The notes below the pieces were generated by a model that did not search any database, was not told where the DNA came from, and was given only the letters and a program-made list of their open reading frames with translations. Positions 35,401-49,500 of a DNA stretch of 64,000 nucleotides are shown here, piece after piece. How positions within the stretch are numbered: position 1 is the first letter of the stretch; the number at the start of each line of letters is the position of its first letter. The DNA comes from Rodentolepis nana (lineage: Eukaryota; Platyhelminthes; Cestoda; Cyclophyllidea; Hymenolepididae). The DNA lies in assembly GCA_900617975.1 (NCBI GenBank), contig UZAE01012013.1:1-64000 (forward strand). Direction: 5' to 3'. The position numbers and the translations under genes are program-made.

Positions 35401-37127
35401 ATAATATAGGGAAATCGAATTCGATTCAGTATCTTTGAAAATATGCCATTCAGTTCAGCTAACAGGAATCAGTGATTATTATTAGTGAATTAATGCCAAC
35501 CAATCGTAAGTCATAGTGTACCCTGGAGAAAATCCGATAATCACAATAATTAACAATTTATTGTCCTTTCCAAGAAGTATATATTCTTTCTGTTGTAATA
35601 ATCTAAATCATAAATTTAATCAAGGCAGTTTTGTAGTCGGGATTCACGTATTGGATTAGGCTGCACGCTAATTAATTCCGTTTAATCTTGTAAAGGGCCT
35701 TGAGAATTTAGAGATAAATTACCAGGCATTTAGATATTTGAGTTGTTTCAAAAATAGCATTCTGGAGTTTCTATCGGCCATCCTTTTATTTAAAACAATG
35801 CTATTAACCAACTTGTTTACTGGGAATAGACAAGTTGATCACTAGCTTGACAGACGTATGCGCTAATAACTACTTCACCAACTTTCAGAATAGCATTACC
35901 GAGGGAGACGAGAAAAATAAATTTGAAACCAAGGTTCTTCCGTTGCTCCAGTTGCTTTTAAATATTCTTCATTCTAAAGAATTCTTAAATTTTTTGAAAG
36001 TTGAGTTTGAACCGCTCATTTAAATAGCTATAGAATTTACATTTATACCCTAATTTAATTGCGTTTAGCCAAGTTTTGTGTGACCAGAGAAAAGCGCAAA
36101 CAGGAGTAGATTGGTTTAAATAGATTTGCAGTGGTTAGTAAAAGTTGGCTGAATTTTAAATCTGATGACTAAATTTAGTAGGATGATACTACCTTAAACT
36201 ATTCAAATGTTACAGATCTCATTTGAATGTTAACATTTTCCAAGGAAGATAAAAACGGAGGAAAGAGATGGTCATATTTCCTTTGAATTTCAAAATCATC
36301 AAGTTGGAAGAACTTTCATTTACAAAAAGTCTAAGCACTGAAAGTTTGGACAAGTGATTTTAATTTCTCATGCGTTTGAAAGTTGATGTTGATTTGTATT
36401 AGTAAGAAAATAACAATAAAACGTTTAGTTATATAAGCGTATCATGTTCCTTTAGTAATATGATTGTATGATCTTTATTCTACAAACTACGTAGCTGTTT
36501 TACAGCCAGCCGAACAGACTGATGACTATTATAATTGAAGAAAATTTAGTAATGAAAGAACCTGTATAAATTTTATAATCAGAAGGGGTTTTGATCCAAT
36601 TTTCGTTTAAGTTACTATAGCATGTGCGAGTTAAAGAATGTTAATTACACATTCAAAATGCAGTCAGTCTTTAATTACAAAATTCCCGTTTGCAGTAAAC
36701 AATTTCTCCAAATAATCTACATTTGGCATCTCTAAATATATTTTTAAATTATTTTGTGAAGAAAAACTGGATTTTTTAAACTTTGTCACGCAAAAATTAA
36801 AAAAATAAAGTTCACTTATTTAGTTGGAGAAGCACATTAAACTTAAATTTTCACTGATTAACATAAAGCTTTGTACAGAAAATACCAAAGAAGCAAAGAA
36901 AATTTTCCTAAGCACAAATATTTGAAAGGAATTCGAATGGGAGAATTCGGTCAAGTACAGATGGTTTCGGCACCTATAGTAATCTGTTCGATTGAAATTG
37001 CGATTTTTTAAATATAAAAAAATATTTGAACCGCTTAAGGTCGAATGCGACTGCAAATATACCTGCTTCAAGGCATAGAATCAAAATAATCAAGTTGTAA
37101 GTCGAGAAAACCATTCCTTCTATTTAG
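23427..37127. other. Large intron or intergenic region without recognised exons
   Basis: 13.7 kb of AT-rich DNA. Frames of 60-85 codons occur (for example plus 28691-28904, plus 32536-32730, plus 34020-34247, minus 25583-25807) but none has a domain signature together with convincing splice sites. I looked for a SAM-domain exon here, expected in DLC proteins, and did not find one. No SINE copies are present, unlike either side. Confidence 0.4.
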
Positions 37128-37568
37128 AAAGTGGAAATTCAAGAAAAGCAGACAGGGAAGCAAACATTCATAATGAGGTTCCAATGAGGCTAGATTACAC
37201 AGTCCACGAGGGCAATGCCAGAGACTTAAACGATTCCAAAATCATAAATTGGCGCATTCATAACAATCGATGGCCGGAACAACGAGTCTTTTCAAGTATT
37301 CAAAGAGGACATTCATTTTCGAATGGACACGATTCCATAGTAACAGACCGACTATCGAAATACCCCAAAAAGTGAGTTATGATAAAATAATTTTGTCTTG
37401 AGTGATTTTATTTTTCATGTCTGTTCTTTTCTTTGTGTTAGATATAAAGAAGCTCACACGGTTTCATTATCATCCTATTTGAACAAACAATGCAAGAAAG
37501 AAGTTAATAATTTCTCCCCATTGTACCAACGCGATATACCTGAAAAAAAGTGGTTACATCATGACTCT
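37128..37568 (+). CDS. RhoGAP gene exons A and B with a 70-nt intron
   Basis: Exon A (37128-37371) follows a TTCCTTCTATTTAG acceptor, starts with two bases of a split codon and ends before GTGAGT. Exon B (37442-37568) restores the frame (Lys codon split AA|A) and ends before GTAAGC. Exon A contains NWRIHNNRWPEQRVF, the best match to the tryptophan-rich block that follows the SAM domain in DLC proteins. An in-frame ATG at 37184 could serve an alternative transcript. The rest is unstructured. Confidence 0.75.
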
Positions 37569-40500
37569 GTAAGCCTGGTTTATTAATTTTATTATTAATT
37601 GATAAGCTGGGAAATTTTTGTTGGACACAATAAATATGGTGTTAATTAAATTACAAGGCTGTGTGAAATTTATCGCTCAGTTTAGGGCGTTAATTATTCA
37701 TGCTAGGAAGAAAACCGATAAATATTGATCGCTAAATAAGAGTGTAAAATGCAACGTGGATAATTAGCTGATTTCAACTAAATTATTTAGCAAGTGAATC
37801 GAGTTTCGTCTGGGTTAAATAAAGAGGTGCTTTTGTCGACTAAAAGAAAATTTAAGTAGTATTTACACATCTCGAGTCCATGAGAATGGAGCCTACATCC
37901 ACATGTGCTTAGTTAGCACGCACACACATATTACAAAATTGGCTCAATTGTTTACAAGATCAGACCTGTTCTATTACTACTGACGTCAGACCAATCAGAA
38001 CGATCGTGCTGTCAACCAATCACATGGGCCTCTCAACAATTAGAGGTAAATTCTGCACAAGCCTAGTTCTCGCGTCTACGCTATCTTTCAAATGAAGCAA
38101 ATTCCATATCGTAAACTAATATCAATCGTTAATTTCTTTTCATTTACCCTCTAGACATTCTCTGTACCCCACGATAACCCGGAAAATGAGTACGAATTCG
38201 CAGAAACAGAACAAAATCTGTTAATTTGTCCTCAATCGGTTCCTCTTCCACGCAAAGCAGTGGGTCCTGCAGTTATTAGGCATTCAACTCTACAGTTTAA
38301 GGACATATCAGATAAAACGGAATCGAACTTTTCGATCGATAATTTGAGTCAAGTATCAATTTCTGGATTTACGAATCGGTGTGTATCGGAAACACGCGGT
38401 CTTATTCCTACATCAACTTACAGTATGGCGAGGTTACGCCAAAGGACTACAAATCAGGAAGTCACAGATCAATCCTCAAATGTCCCCATTCTTGCCACTT
38501 CGAATCATCTTTTTCACGCTGACCATAACAATCTCGGTGACACCCTAAAAAACGATTCGATAGACCTCGGAGAAACAGGTCGAATCAATTATCGAACAGG
38601 TAGTTTTCTAGGAAGGTTCACTGATCATTCTGGGGAGAGTACACGGAATCGGAAAGTAGAGATGGCCAAGAATTCTCAGCAGACAAGGAGCGGACAAACC
38701 CTAAATGATTATATGGTCACAGGACAATTGAATGAACCTGCCACTTCGGCGAAGGGAAATAATTACAGCAACTTACCTTTGACTCAGAATAGCCCTGTTA
38801 AACGTCCAGTTCCAAAAGTCCCAATTGAACCGTCAAAGACGGCCGAACTGGATCCAGTGTTATCTCTTCTTCTCTCAGATGTTTCCCAATTGGATGAACT
38901 TCGAAACAACTTTCGTGATAAAGGTGAGTAATTTTCCTTAACTTCTTGACAATTTTTTCATTTGTTAATTATGTGAATAATTAAGATTCAAAGTTAATGT
39001 GTCATTCAAGTTATATCGACACAATCCAGTTCATCGCCAACCATATTTGAATAAATATTTGAATTTGGCAGAACTTTGAAATCAAATTTGTAACTTTTTT
39101 GCCGGTAGTATGCAGCAATAATTAGAAGTTTAATTAGAACAAAGAGAAAGATTTGCAATTCACTGAAATGGTGGAAATATTATACCTTGTTAATAACAAC
39201 GAGTGCTGTTTTGAGCAAAGCAAATAATGATTACTAATGAGTAAATCGGTGTGTGGCCTTTAATCCTTTGAAATGTATCCCAGCTTTGAGCTAATCTATT
39301 TCTGTTAATAAAACGGCGAACATTTAGTTGTTTGAAATCTCAAATTCGTTATTATATTTACTATATTCACTATATTTAAACGATCGAAAATATCCCTACG
39401 ATAATAACAATAAACATTTATTGGTCGTTGTGAAGTGCTTTTGATTTGAAATTCATCTTGCCATGTCATATGACCCCTCAGCTGATCAATAGCCTTTCTT
39501 AAGAAATTTCTTTACAAAGTACCAATTTTATAGATCAATGACCAAAATTGAAGCTAAGTTTCTGCAGATGAATTGTATTAATTTTCAATTATTGAGAAGG
39601 CCATTTTGAAAGTAAACTTAATTTTAGTCTTTTCATTAACTAAAGGAAAAATACTTGCATGTCTTTCAAACCAAGCTGTCATTTGTCTATTAGTTTAAAA
39701 TATCGACTTTCTGTAGGGTTAATGATTGTCAAAGTCATAAGTCTGCAAAACTGATAATTGCACATACCACTTAGAAAGTGCCTGGCTTTAGAGAATAATG
39801 GCTAAAGATATCATGAGACTGTTAATGAAATCTTGATCTTCTCTTTCCGACCCCAATATTCCTCCCAAATCCGCGAATCAATCGAAGTTCTTTGACCACC
39901 TATTTTCCACGGGATTTATATATTATTCTTGTTAATAATTTGTACTCGTGTGGCGAGGTAAGCTACATGTGTGCACGTCATGTGAGCTTCTCACAATAAT
40001 GGCTCCAGTTTACTATTACTCTTCTCTAGATGAGCACTAAAAACCCCTTTCCCTTAGTGAACTCGGAAATTACATCCTTATCTAATGCTTAACTGATTCC
40101 TTATTCTTCAAACATAATGAAAGAACCTCTATTTCTCTAAGAAAGCAACAATTCCTATTTCTGATAAGTTTAGAAAATATTTCTAAGAATTCGTTTATTT
40201 CAAAGCATGGTTAATAAATCCAGCCTTTGGGTTGAAATCAATAAAGTTAAGAGAGCATTATTTAGTAAAAATTTTGCTAAGAACCAGTTATGTAATCTTG
40301 GGTAGTTTTGGAAGATAGACTTCCTTTCTAACCTTTTCCTTTTTTATTGCCACCTTGCTTGGCAATGCAAGCCTTCAAAATCTATGAATTTGGATTTTAG
40401 TTACTAATTAAAATGACCATATACAAAGTGCTTTGAGAATTCGTCAACCCTACCAGTCACCATCATGCCTGTTTACCTTATCACCTGTGAATGGTATGTA

Positions 40501-43500
40501 ATTATATGTATAATGTTAGCTAAATATTGTCTCGTTTACAAATTATTTCCAATATATATGAAAAATTTGTTTCAATCAATAATGGTTATTGGTTAGAAAT
40601 GAAGATTTTTCAGATTCAATTTATGTAAACCACCACAAAACAATACAAGCATCTATACAATCACAATTTAAATGTCAAAGGTTGTTTCAGCTCACTTATA
40701 CCGCACTATTTATCACATTATACGAAGTGCACCTTTAAACAACTGTCCATACTTATGGAGAATTTAAATTAAGTTGACCTTGCACATATTTATTACGTGA
40801 CATTGTGTGATTTTGAATGTGCATTTATTAAATTCAAGTGTGCTAACATGGCACCTGAAGTGAAAGTTACCAGTTGTTTACACTTGCGAAAACACTGAGG
40901 GAGAAACGTACCACCACATTCTCTGCTGGATTATTGTCCCTGGGAGTCAATTACGTGTAGTACATTGAATTATAAATTAGATCAATAAAAATATATTGAT
41001 AAATGTGAAGATTTAAATATTTATTTATATCAGACTTTCACGGTACTCACCTCACCTCTGTCCCTACCTTTGTGTCTGTCTGTCTCTTCTACATCTGTAA
41101 ATCACTCTTTTGCTCCCCCTCTCGAATTTGTCTCACTTTGATTTTCCTCCTTCTGTGAAGCCCGAAGTCAGCTAAATGGCTAATGATGACTATTCAAAAC
41201 GCCTGCAACTTGAAATAATAATATCAAATGGCAGGCGTTTTGACGGTTATCATTAGCTCTTTAGTTGACTTCAGGCTTCATAGAGGGGAAGGAACATCAA
41301 AGTGAAAGAAAGTCGAGAGGGGGGAGGGAACATAAAAGTGTTTCAAAGACGAAAGTAGAAAAAGGTGAGGTGAGTACTGTGAAAGTAGTCAAATATGGCA
41401 TATAGTGGGGTGATGGTAGTTAGAAGCCAGAAGTCAACTGCCAGTTAATAGACTTTTTGCCGTACGAGTATACGTTGCCCAGGGTGCACCACGTGAAGGT
41501 AAGTCTATCGCACACCCCGATTTAAATATTGTAGATGAGATTACTATGAAATTAACCAATGTCAATGACTCGCGAGGCAGAAGTTTTGATATTTCAATTT
41601 TAAAATTCAAATACTACTTTCTTCTCCATTCCATGCTTTAAGGCAATAAATTTGGGCATTAAAATAGCCAACTATGATAATGTATTGTAATTTTATAAAT
41701 TTCATTTGGAAATTTCTCCATTGATACAAGTAAATTTTAGCAGTAAATGCAAATATTTTTCAATGCATATTATGATTTGTCAAACGAAATGGACAACTTT
41801 TCTACGTTCGGCTTCTGGAAATATGAAAACTCCAGAATCTAGAATATGTTAGAAAACAGAATGAGATGTTTGGAAGTTTAGATAGGTGCCACTCATTTCG
41901 TTGAAACTAGCTTGCTCTGCGACATATTTAACATGACCAAATAGTAAACCAATTTGACTTTATAAAAAGAAGAGCCATTTATTTGAGAAACCATTCCGAT
42001 TAATTGGATTAAATCTATGGCCTACATATTTGGCTCTATTTAGTAGGCGGTCTCACTTCTATCCTATCATGAAGTGATGTTCTAAGCTTTGTAGACTTTT
42101 AATTGGCATTCACGTAAGTACGATAAAATATTTAAATCTAGGAAATATATATTTTTATGCTTTGTCACACCTACAGAATTTTCTATCATTTGGACTCTAG
42201 ACTGTTAGATATATTTGCCAAACGAAGAACCATATACAACTTGGACCATGCAAATTTGCAGTGGTTTCATATCCGTTCGCCATTTATAGCATCACAAGTT
42301 GTCTGTTGGTATATGTTATACAGCAGTAAAGATAAAGATTTACTTCCGGTGAAAAGACACGTAACTCTCAAATCTGATATTTCCTGAAGATTGGTGATTG
42401 AAATAAACGAATTGGCTTGTGAGAAATGCCGTTTAGCTTTAAGTTTAGTTTTAGGCAAACCTTAGTTTTGGACAAGTATGACCGCCAGAGAGGAGTGGGG
42501 GAGGGGAGGGTTGGGGGTTGAAAGTACCATTCTCATGAATTCAGTTGAAATTAATTTAATTTAATTCGGCTTTAATACCCCGAAATTTCACTTCGCCTGA
42601 TTTATATACTTAGTTTTCATTGTCTTCATTCTTCGTAAATATAATCTCATTCAAAATTTGCAATAAACTTTCTGTACTTTACTACTTTCTTGCAATTTAT
42701 TCACCCAAGACCTCAAACGGGCAGTTATAAGTACTATTGAACTTTGAAGCAAAGCAGAAAAGGCTACTATATGAAATAAATGTCTAAGTAATAATAAATT
42801 TAATTCAATAATCGACAAAGAAATGAAATTAAATAGGATGAAATAAATTACAACTTAATGCTGGTATCACTCCTCATAATTGGATTAAATTACTTTAGAA
42901 GTTTGTGAGCCACTAAAGACCAACATTTTATGAGTTATTTTTAAAGTGTGCTAAAGGCGAATCCCTGATAGGTTGCTTTGAGTACGCCCACAAGGAACCA
43001 ACTTGAGCTCAATGGGATCATGACAACGCATAAGTGCGTTTGTTGTGAATTTGTCTCCTTTAGGAGGCCTCCAATGGTGTCATGAGAATTTTAAACGCCT
43101 TTGAATATTGAATAAGTGACAGGCTTAAGGGGTGTTACCAAATCATTTTTCGGCGTCTAAAGGTAGCAACATGGATTTGGAAAAGACATATAAAGAAACA
43201 AGGAGACGTGAGTTTTGGACCTCTTATCAGAGTCTCGTACTTTTGTAATATTTGAATATTTGTAAATGTCTTTTTAACTGCGTGTCTTTAAGTACTAATT
43301 TTATTTCTCCTGAGGTGAAAAGGCGGATTATGGCTGAATTCTCAATCGATTATCATTCACATAGTTATGATTGATGTCTAGTAATAGGGAGTATTAGATT
43401 GAATTGATTGCGTTACCACTTATATTCTAACATAAAATTAATATTTAAATGAAAGAATCCGTGATGTATTTCCCTTCAGCAATAGGTGTTTGCCATTTGA

Positions 43501-46500
43501 AACAAAGTAACTATTGTGGCATTTATTTTAAGTATTATCGGACAAGATAGGTAAAAATAGAATTTTATATTGAGTGTTTTAATAAGGCCACAAATTCAAA
43601 CCCTTATCATATGCAAAATGAGCGTTTACCAGAGCTTAGCAAACCCTTTTTAAGAATACGAAAAAAAACAAAAATGAAAATTCTGGGTTAAATTGTGCCC
43701 TAATCAGTCCCAATGAATTGATCTAGAGTGATGGAGAATTTTTAATATTTCAAAACTTCGTGAATATTTATTACTTCTTGGGTACTAATTAATTAATTAA
43801 TTTCAAATGATAAAATGCTAAAGCGATTCAGTAAGGTTTGTCTCTTAAGTAGATGATTTAGTCAGTGAACTGGAAGAAAGTTGAGTTAAAAAAACTAGAC
43901 TAATTTTTGTCCTTAAAAGGTAACGTTTCGTTTGTAGATCAAGGTGCGTTATTTCGATATTTCATTCAAAACTTCAATTGTTTGAATAAGCACCTACAAA
44001 TGCTCTTATTATGGACCTCACGCTTGCAGATAAGGAATTCATAATTTGAAATATTAAAATAATTTTTCACATTTTCATAAATAAAAAGAGAACATTAAGG
44101 TTTGAACAAGATTGTCTTTTTCTGGCTTCAGCAAATTTCTATTATCTGTAAAGTTTTTAACTGAGAATTTCTTTGCTAAATTTCACAATGCCTCTTAATT
44201 ATACATTCTTTTGAAACTCAAAAAAGTGTTAGATTAATAAAAAAAGCAAATATTTTTTATCCAAGAGCTCTTGTCGTTGACTTTTCATAATAATGATCGA
44301 TTTTTTAAGATCCCCTGAATAGACGCTCTCAGTGTGCATGATTTTGAGTAAATTACAGAAGGTAGCGCACTCTCCCTCGTTTCACGGCAAATCTCCTTTT
44401 TTGCGTGCGATTTTGGAACAGGGTAAAATTGATAAAGCGCCTTTCTACAAATTAATCCATTTAAAAGGACTTCAAACAGTAAATTCATTCCTCGGCTTAA
44501 ATTTGAATGAAGCCATGACTAGCGACTCATTGAATTTTTGTTCTCTTTCGTGCAAGTTTCAAAAACCAACAAAAATCTAACCATCTAATTCTCTTTCATT
44601 TGTTTATTTGATAAATATTTTGAAAAGGTGTTTTTTACGAATTAAATATCGAGAATTTCTTATTACTTTTAAGTCCATTAATAAATATTTTGTTTTTAAT
44701 TACCGCCTATTTTTTATCTTACTTGCATTAAAGATTTCAATATCGAAAATATCGTTTTGAGCCCAATTTCGAATGGTCTGCTTCCATTGCTCTTTTTAAA
44801 TTTTATTTAAGCTATAAAGGTATATTAATTGGAAGTGATATTAAAGATGTGTAAGTTGGAAAATCTTGAAAATTATACTGAACACTAATAATAAGTGAAG
44901 AAAATTTCTTAATTTAACAAGACGAATTTCCATTTATAAAGAGAGGTTATTGACAAATCCTATTTCATTGAAACAATCTTGATTCCTTATTTTGAGCAAT
45001 ATTCTGAGAAAAATTTCACATGTTTATCAATTTAAGTGCTAAAAATAACGTCCTAAGTAAAATTAAATTGAGTTGAGTCGAAAATTGATGCTTTTAACGA
45101 GATGGCATATTTATCAAATTTATCACGAATTTCACATAATTAAATACAAAAGCCAATAGTTCCATGGGTGCGTTTACAGAGTTGATTATTTCGTCTATTA
45201 ATCTATCGATTTTCAATATGTTGATAAACACATAACCTCCGCAATAATAAGAGAGCTTATTTAATTTTTATATCGAATATTCGAAACGGAGGTCCATATC
45301 AAACAGGGCAAGGAATAAAATGAGTTGTTGCGTGACCAATTTCATTTTATCCCCTCCCCTTGTTGTCACAACGGGGAAATTTAAGGCCGGGAGTGTTTGT
45401 TCAGTAGTTAGTACTATCCACTTAATTTTCTTCCCAACCCCTTGTTCTATTTTTCACTTCCCTTCCCTATCCCCAACCTTTTAAGTGAGTTTGGAAAGAG
45501 AGTTAACGAAAATTTAATCATGCTAGGAATTTTTCTCTATCCTTTGACCAAATGTAATTTCGTCAACCCTGGTGAACTCTAATAAGTTAAAACCACCTTT
45601 TAACGAAGCGCAATTTTTGTCAAGTTATCATAATTAGCCTATCGAACATAAATCAACTTGTCATCGCGAGCACGAATTCATCAATGTTCCAGAGTTTAAA
45701 GTCATTTGACTTGAACTAGCAGGAATAAAGACAAAAGCGACTGATCTAAATATGCTTTAAAGCAGTGAACTACTTCTAATTCGCATAGAGCAGAAACTTC
45801 GCCATCAATACGTTTCCTTCCTTGATTAAAAAGTGTTCTTTTCTTCACGATTGCAAATTGAAAATATTTTCTGCTTTCCCCTTTTTCGATACATTTTGGA
45901 CTAGGGCACAATTAGTCCTTTCATAGTAGTCTGAAGTTGAAGAATGGAAATAAAAAAATGATGCGTAAATCATTGTATTATATTTAGCTACTTAGTTTCT
46001 CACGTTCCCTTAACACTTTTGTTTGCCAAGTGACCACCCTATTTAAAAAAAATTTACTTGTCTATGTAGTTAATTCTAAATTAACTGACAACACCTGTCC
46101 ATTCATTGCTTATTCTCACTACTTCACCCCATGTGCGCGTGTCATCTCAATTTAATTATATGCTCACTTACTCTACAGTTATTAATAGTCTTTATTATTA
46201 AATAAATAATATTTCCAATTTGTCTCATTTTTATTTTCCTCTAATTATCATCCATGGAACGGTAACTTGTTATTTTGATATAGCTAGAGGCAAAGCACTT
46301 CTAATAGTTGATATCCAAGTGGACTGTTTAGTTCAAAATATTCAACGTCAGGCCTTATTGGGATAGTACTCAACGTAATCCTTAATTTCAAATTCTACGC
46401 CTTGGATTTCTCAAATAGTGTTCTCTGTTTCTGTCAGCCGAATTTATGAATTCAGTATTTATTACCTAAATGAATTCCCCTTCTTTTAGTATGAATGTTT

Positions 46501-49500
46501 GTTATCCGATTGTATAATCCCTATGTTGGGTCGAATCATTGTTCAAAGGTTTTACAATGGATTACTCTATTGTCATATTCCTGAACTTACGATTTGGCGA
46601 GGACTAAATTGACGATTCCTTACTAAACCGGCTCAACTACGACAGATAAAATTCAATTTGTATGCTTATTTTAATTAATTAAAGAAATCGCCTACGCATT
46701 AGTCTAGAACGAATTGACTAATCTTGAAATTGTCTATTAGGAGTTTTAGTACCAACTTCGTAAATTAATAACATAAGCACGAATGATTTATCTGCTAAGT
46801 TCATCTAGTTCCATTACAGAGGAATTTTACCAATTGGACAGGCTTTCTAAAATAATTGTTTGGTTTGTGTGTAAATAGTGAAAGGTAAATTACCATTATA
46901 CTTTTATTTAAAAGTAGTGTGTACAGAACACCACTAATGTTACGATAGAGGAAACAGGAACCTTTTTAACTTGGACACAATGTATCGTTTGCTAATGGAA
47001 GGCCAACTGAAATTGCTTAATTCAAGAGTGAAACTGTACTCTTCTTAGTCTCTTGTCACGAGCTTCTATATTAAAATTCCTTGCAAGCAACCAATACATT
47101 TCAGAAGTAATATTTGGGATTGTTGCTTTGATGCTAGGAATTAAAGAATTCAAAGTGGTTTTCCGTTGATATGCTTGACATTATAAATTTACTGTCATTA
47201 AATTGGCTTAAGAACAATGGTGAAGAATTTTTTCGGTGAAAAAAAGATGTGTGGCACTCCAATTCAGTGCCTAACGAAATTATTTTACTAAAATTAGCAG
47301 GTTTATATCAAGTATAACACTTACTAACGATAAAAACTAGATTTTCGATTTCTAATTTAGTTTTCATGCAAAATATCCTTTAAGCGCCAGTTTCATCAAG
47401 CCCATTATCATAAATATCATTATTTATTTTACTTCAGATTTTAATCAACTTAGTAAATTTTGAAGTTCTTAACCCCCCCCCCCCTCCCCACATCCCTTTT
47501 TATTGGAAATATGACTTTGTAAATGAATGGACATGTTCTTCTCAGTTCTACTCTTTTCTGCTTATTTAGCATCACTCACGAGCTATGACCTGCAATTTGT
47601 TCTTATATGTATTAAATCATATAATTTCTTTACTATTAAAAAGAAACGATGATATTGTAAATAATTAATGTGAAATCAAGTATTGAAAAATCGCGCTATT
47701 TATATGAAAGGTATGTTTCTTCTCCATTTCTTGAATCATTTGCCAATTCCTTCGTTGATAATAAAAATATAATAATTTTATGGTTGATGTAAATGATGTG
47801 GATGGATAAAATGAATTTATGAGTAAATTTGTCGGATTAAAAATTTGTGGCTTCAGTATTAAGTTTGGTAATAAACAACCACGTCAACTTCAATTTTAAA
47901 TAGATGATACAGTTTTGTGTTTTTTAAGGTAAAGATAAGAAAATGATGATATGCAGGAATATTTTGATTCAGTAGTGCAGTATTTTTTTAACTTTCCATC
48001 ATTTTTAATTTTGGAATGTCACCTGAGTGCGTATTAAGATGATCTAATTAAACACACCGCCATATTTACATTGCTAATCAATTGTACACGCAGTGCAAGT
48101 TTAAACAAGAAATGTATACGCCTTCTCAAGTCTTCCATGCCAAAACGAACTGAGTGGATCGATTGCTCTTGTAGTACCTGTATGACGCGATGTCATAATG
48201 GAAAACTGTTGAACCTTTAAATACAAACCGAAGATAGATAGGTGGAGTAAGAAGTATGCTACTTCCTTCGAGCTTCAGCAATGTTTTGTCTTATTAATTT
48301 TGACCATATGACATCTTTATATACCGAACTTATTGTAATTGCACAACTGAACAAATAAACAAACGTTACATATATATATATATATATCAAATGGCAGGCA
48401 TCTTGATGGTTATCATTAGCACTTTAGTTGACTTCAGGCTTCACAGAGGGAAGGAACATCAGATTGAAAAAAGTCGAGAGGGGAGGGGGAAGAAGAGTGC
48501 TTCAAAGATGTAAGAGACAGACACAAAGGTAGATGAAAGGTGAGGTGAGTACTGTGAAAGTAGTCGAATATGGCAAAGAGTAAGTTGATGGTAATTTGAA
48601 GTGAGAAGTCAACTGCCAGTTAATAGATCTTTTTACCGTATGAATATATGTTGCCCAGGGCGAACCACATGGAAGTAAGTCTATCGCACACCCCTACAAA
48701 CAAATGTTTACAACTGGCGAGTTTGTTATGCTCAAGTCACAATCTCTTGCTGTCAGATGCTGGAATTCTTAATATTTCACCCTAGAATTTAATTTCTTCA
48801 TATGCGTTGGTCTAAAATTTTGTGCTCTTTGATAAACCTAAAAATATGTATTTGGATTGGATTTCATGAGATTCCGAAGCCACTTCCACCTTATATTGTT
48901 ATTTCAACAAATATATTTTGGTGAAGGGGTCCTGATAATTATTGTACCATATAAAATTTTTTTTGTATTTACTTCATTGTATCGTCTCAATCGCCTTTCT
49001 TTGATTAGAACCGATGACACCGACTGTCTAAGTATCTCCCAATGTCCCATGCTACAGGTTACTATATTCCTTTTAGAGTTCAGCTACCGCTTCTTGTCTT
49101 TGCATCAATGTTGAGTTGCCTTAACTGGAACTTTTATGACTATTTCCTCTATGGAACATCCAAATAAAAAAAATTAATCAGCGATACATATATAAATCCT
49201 TAACACTGAGTACATCACCTCAAACTAAGCTCTAAATGCTTACCTTCAGATTCCTCCCAGGTCATCTGAACTTCAGTACGGTTTCTCTCATATATAAGTT
49301 GGAGTAAATATAGAGTTCGTAGACTTTTTCCATTTAAACTAAGCGAGTACAGGGAGCGCGCAGAATCCTAACGTGGCGATTAACATTTATATACCGATCG
49401 AGAGACAGGCTATTTGCATAAACAAATAGATCAGGAATGGCAAAACTACACACCTGTGCATTCATTCGCGTCTTAGGATAGTCCTGAGTAAGGTTTTAAT

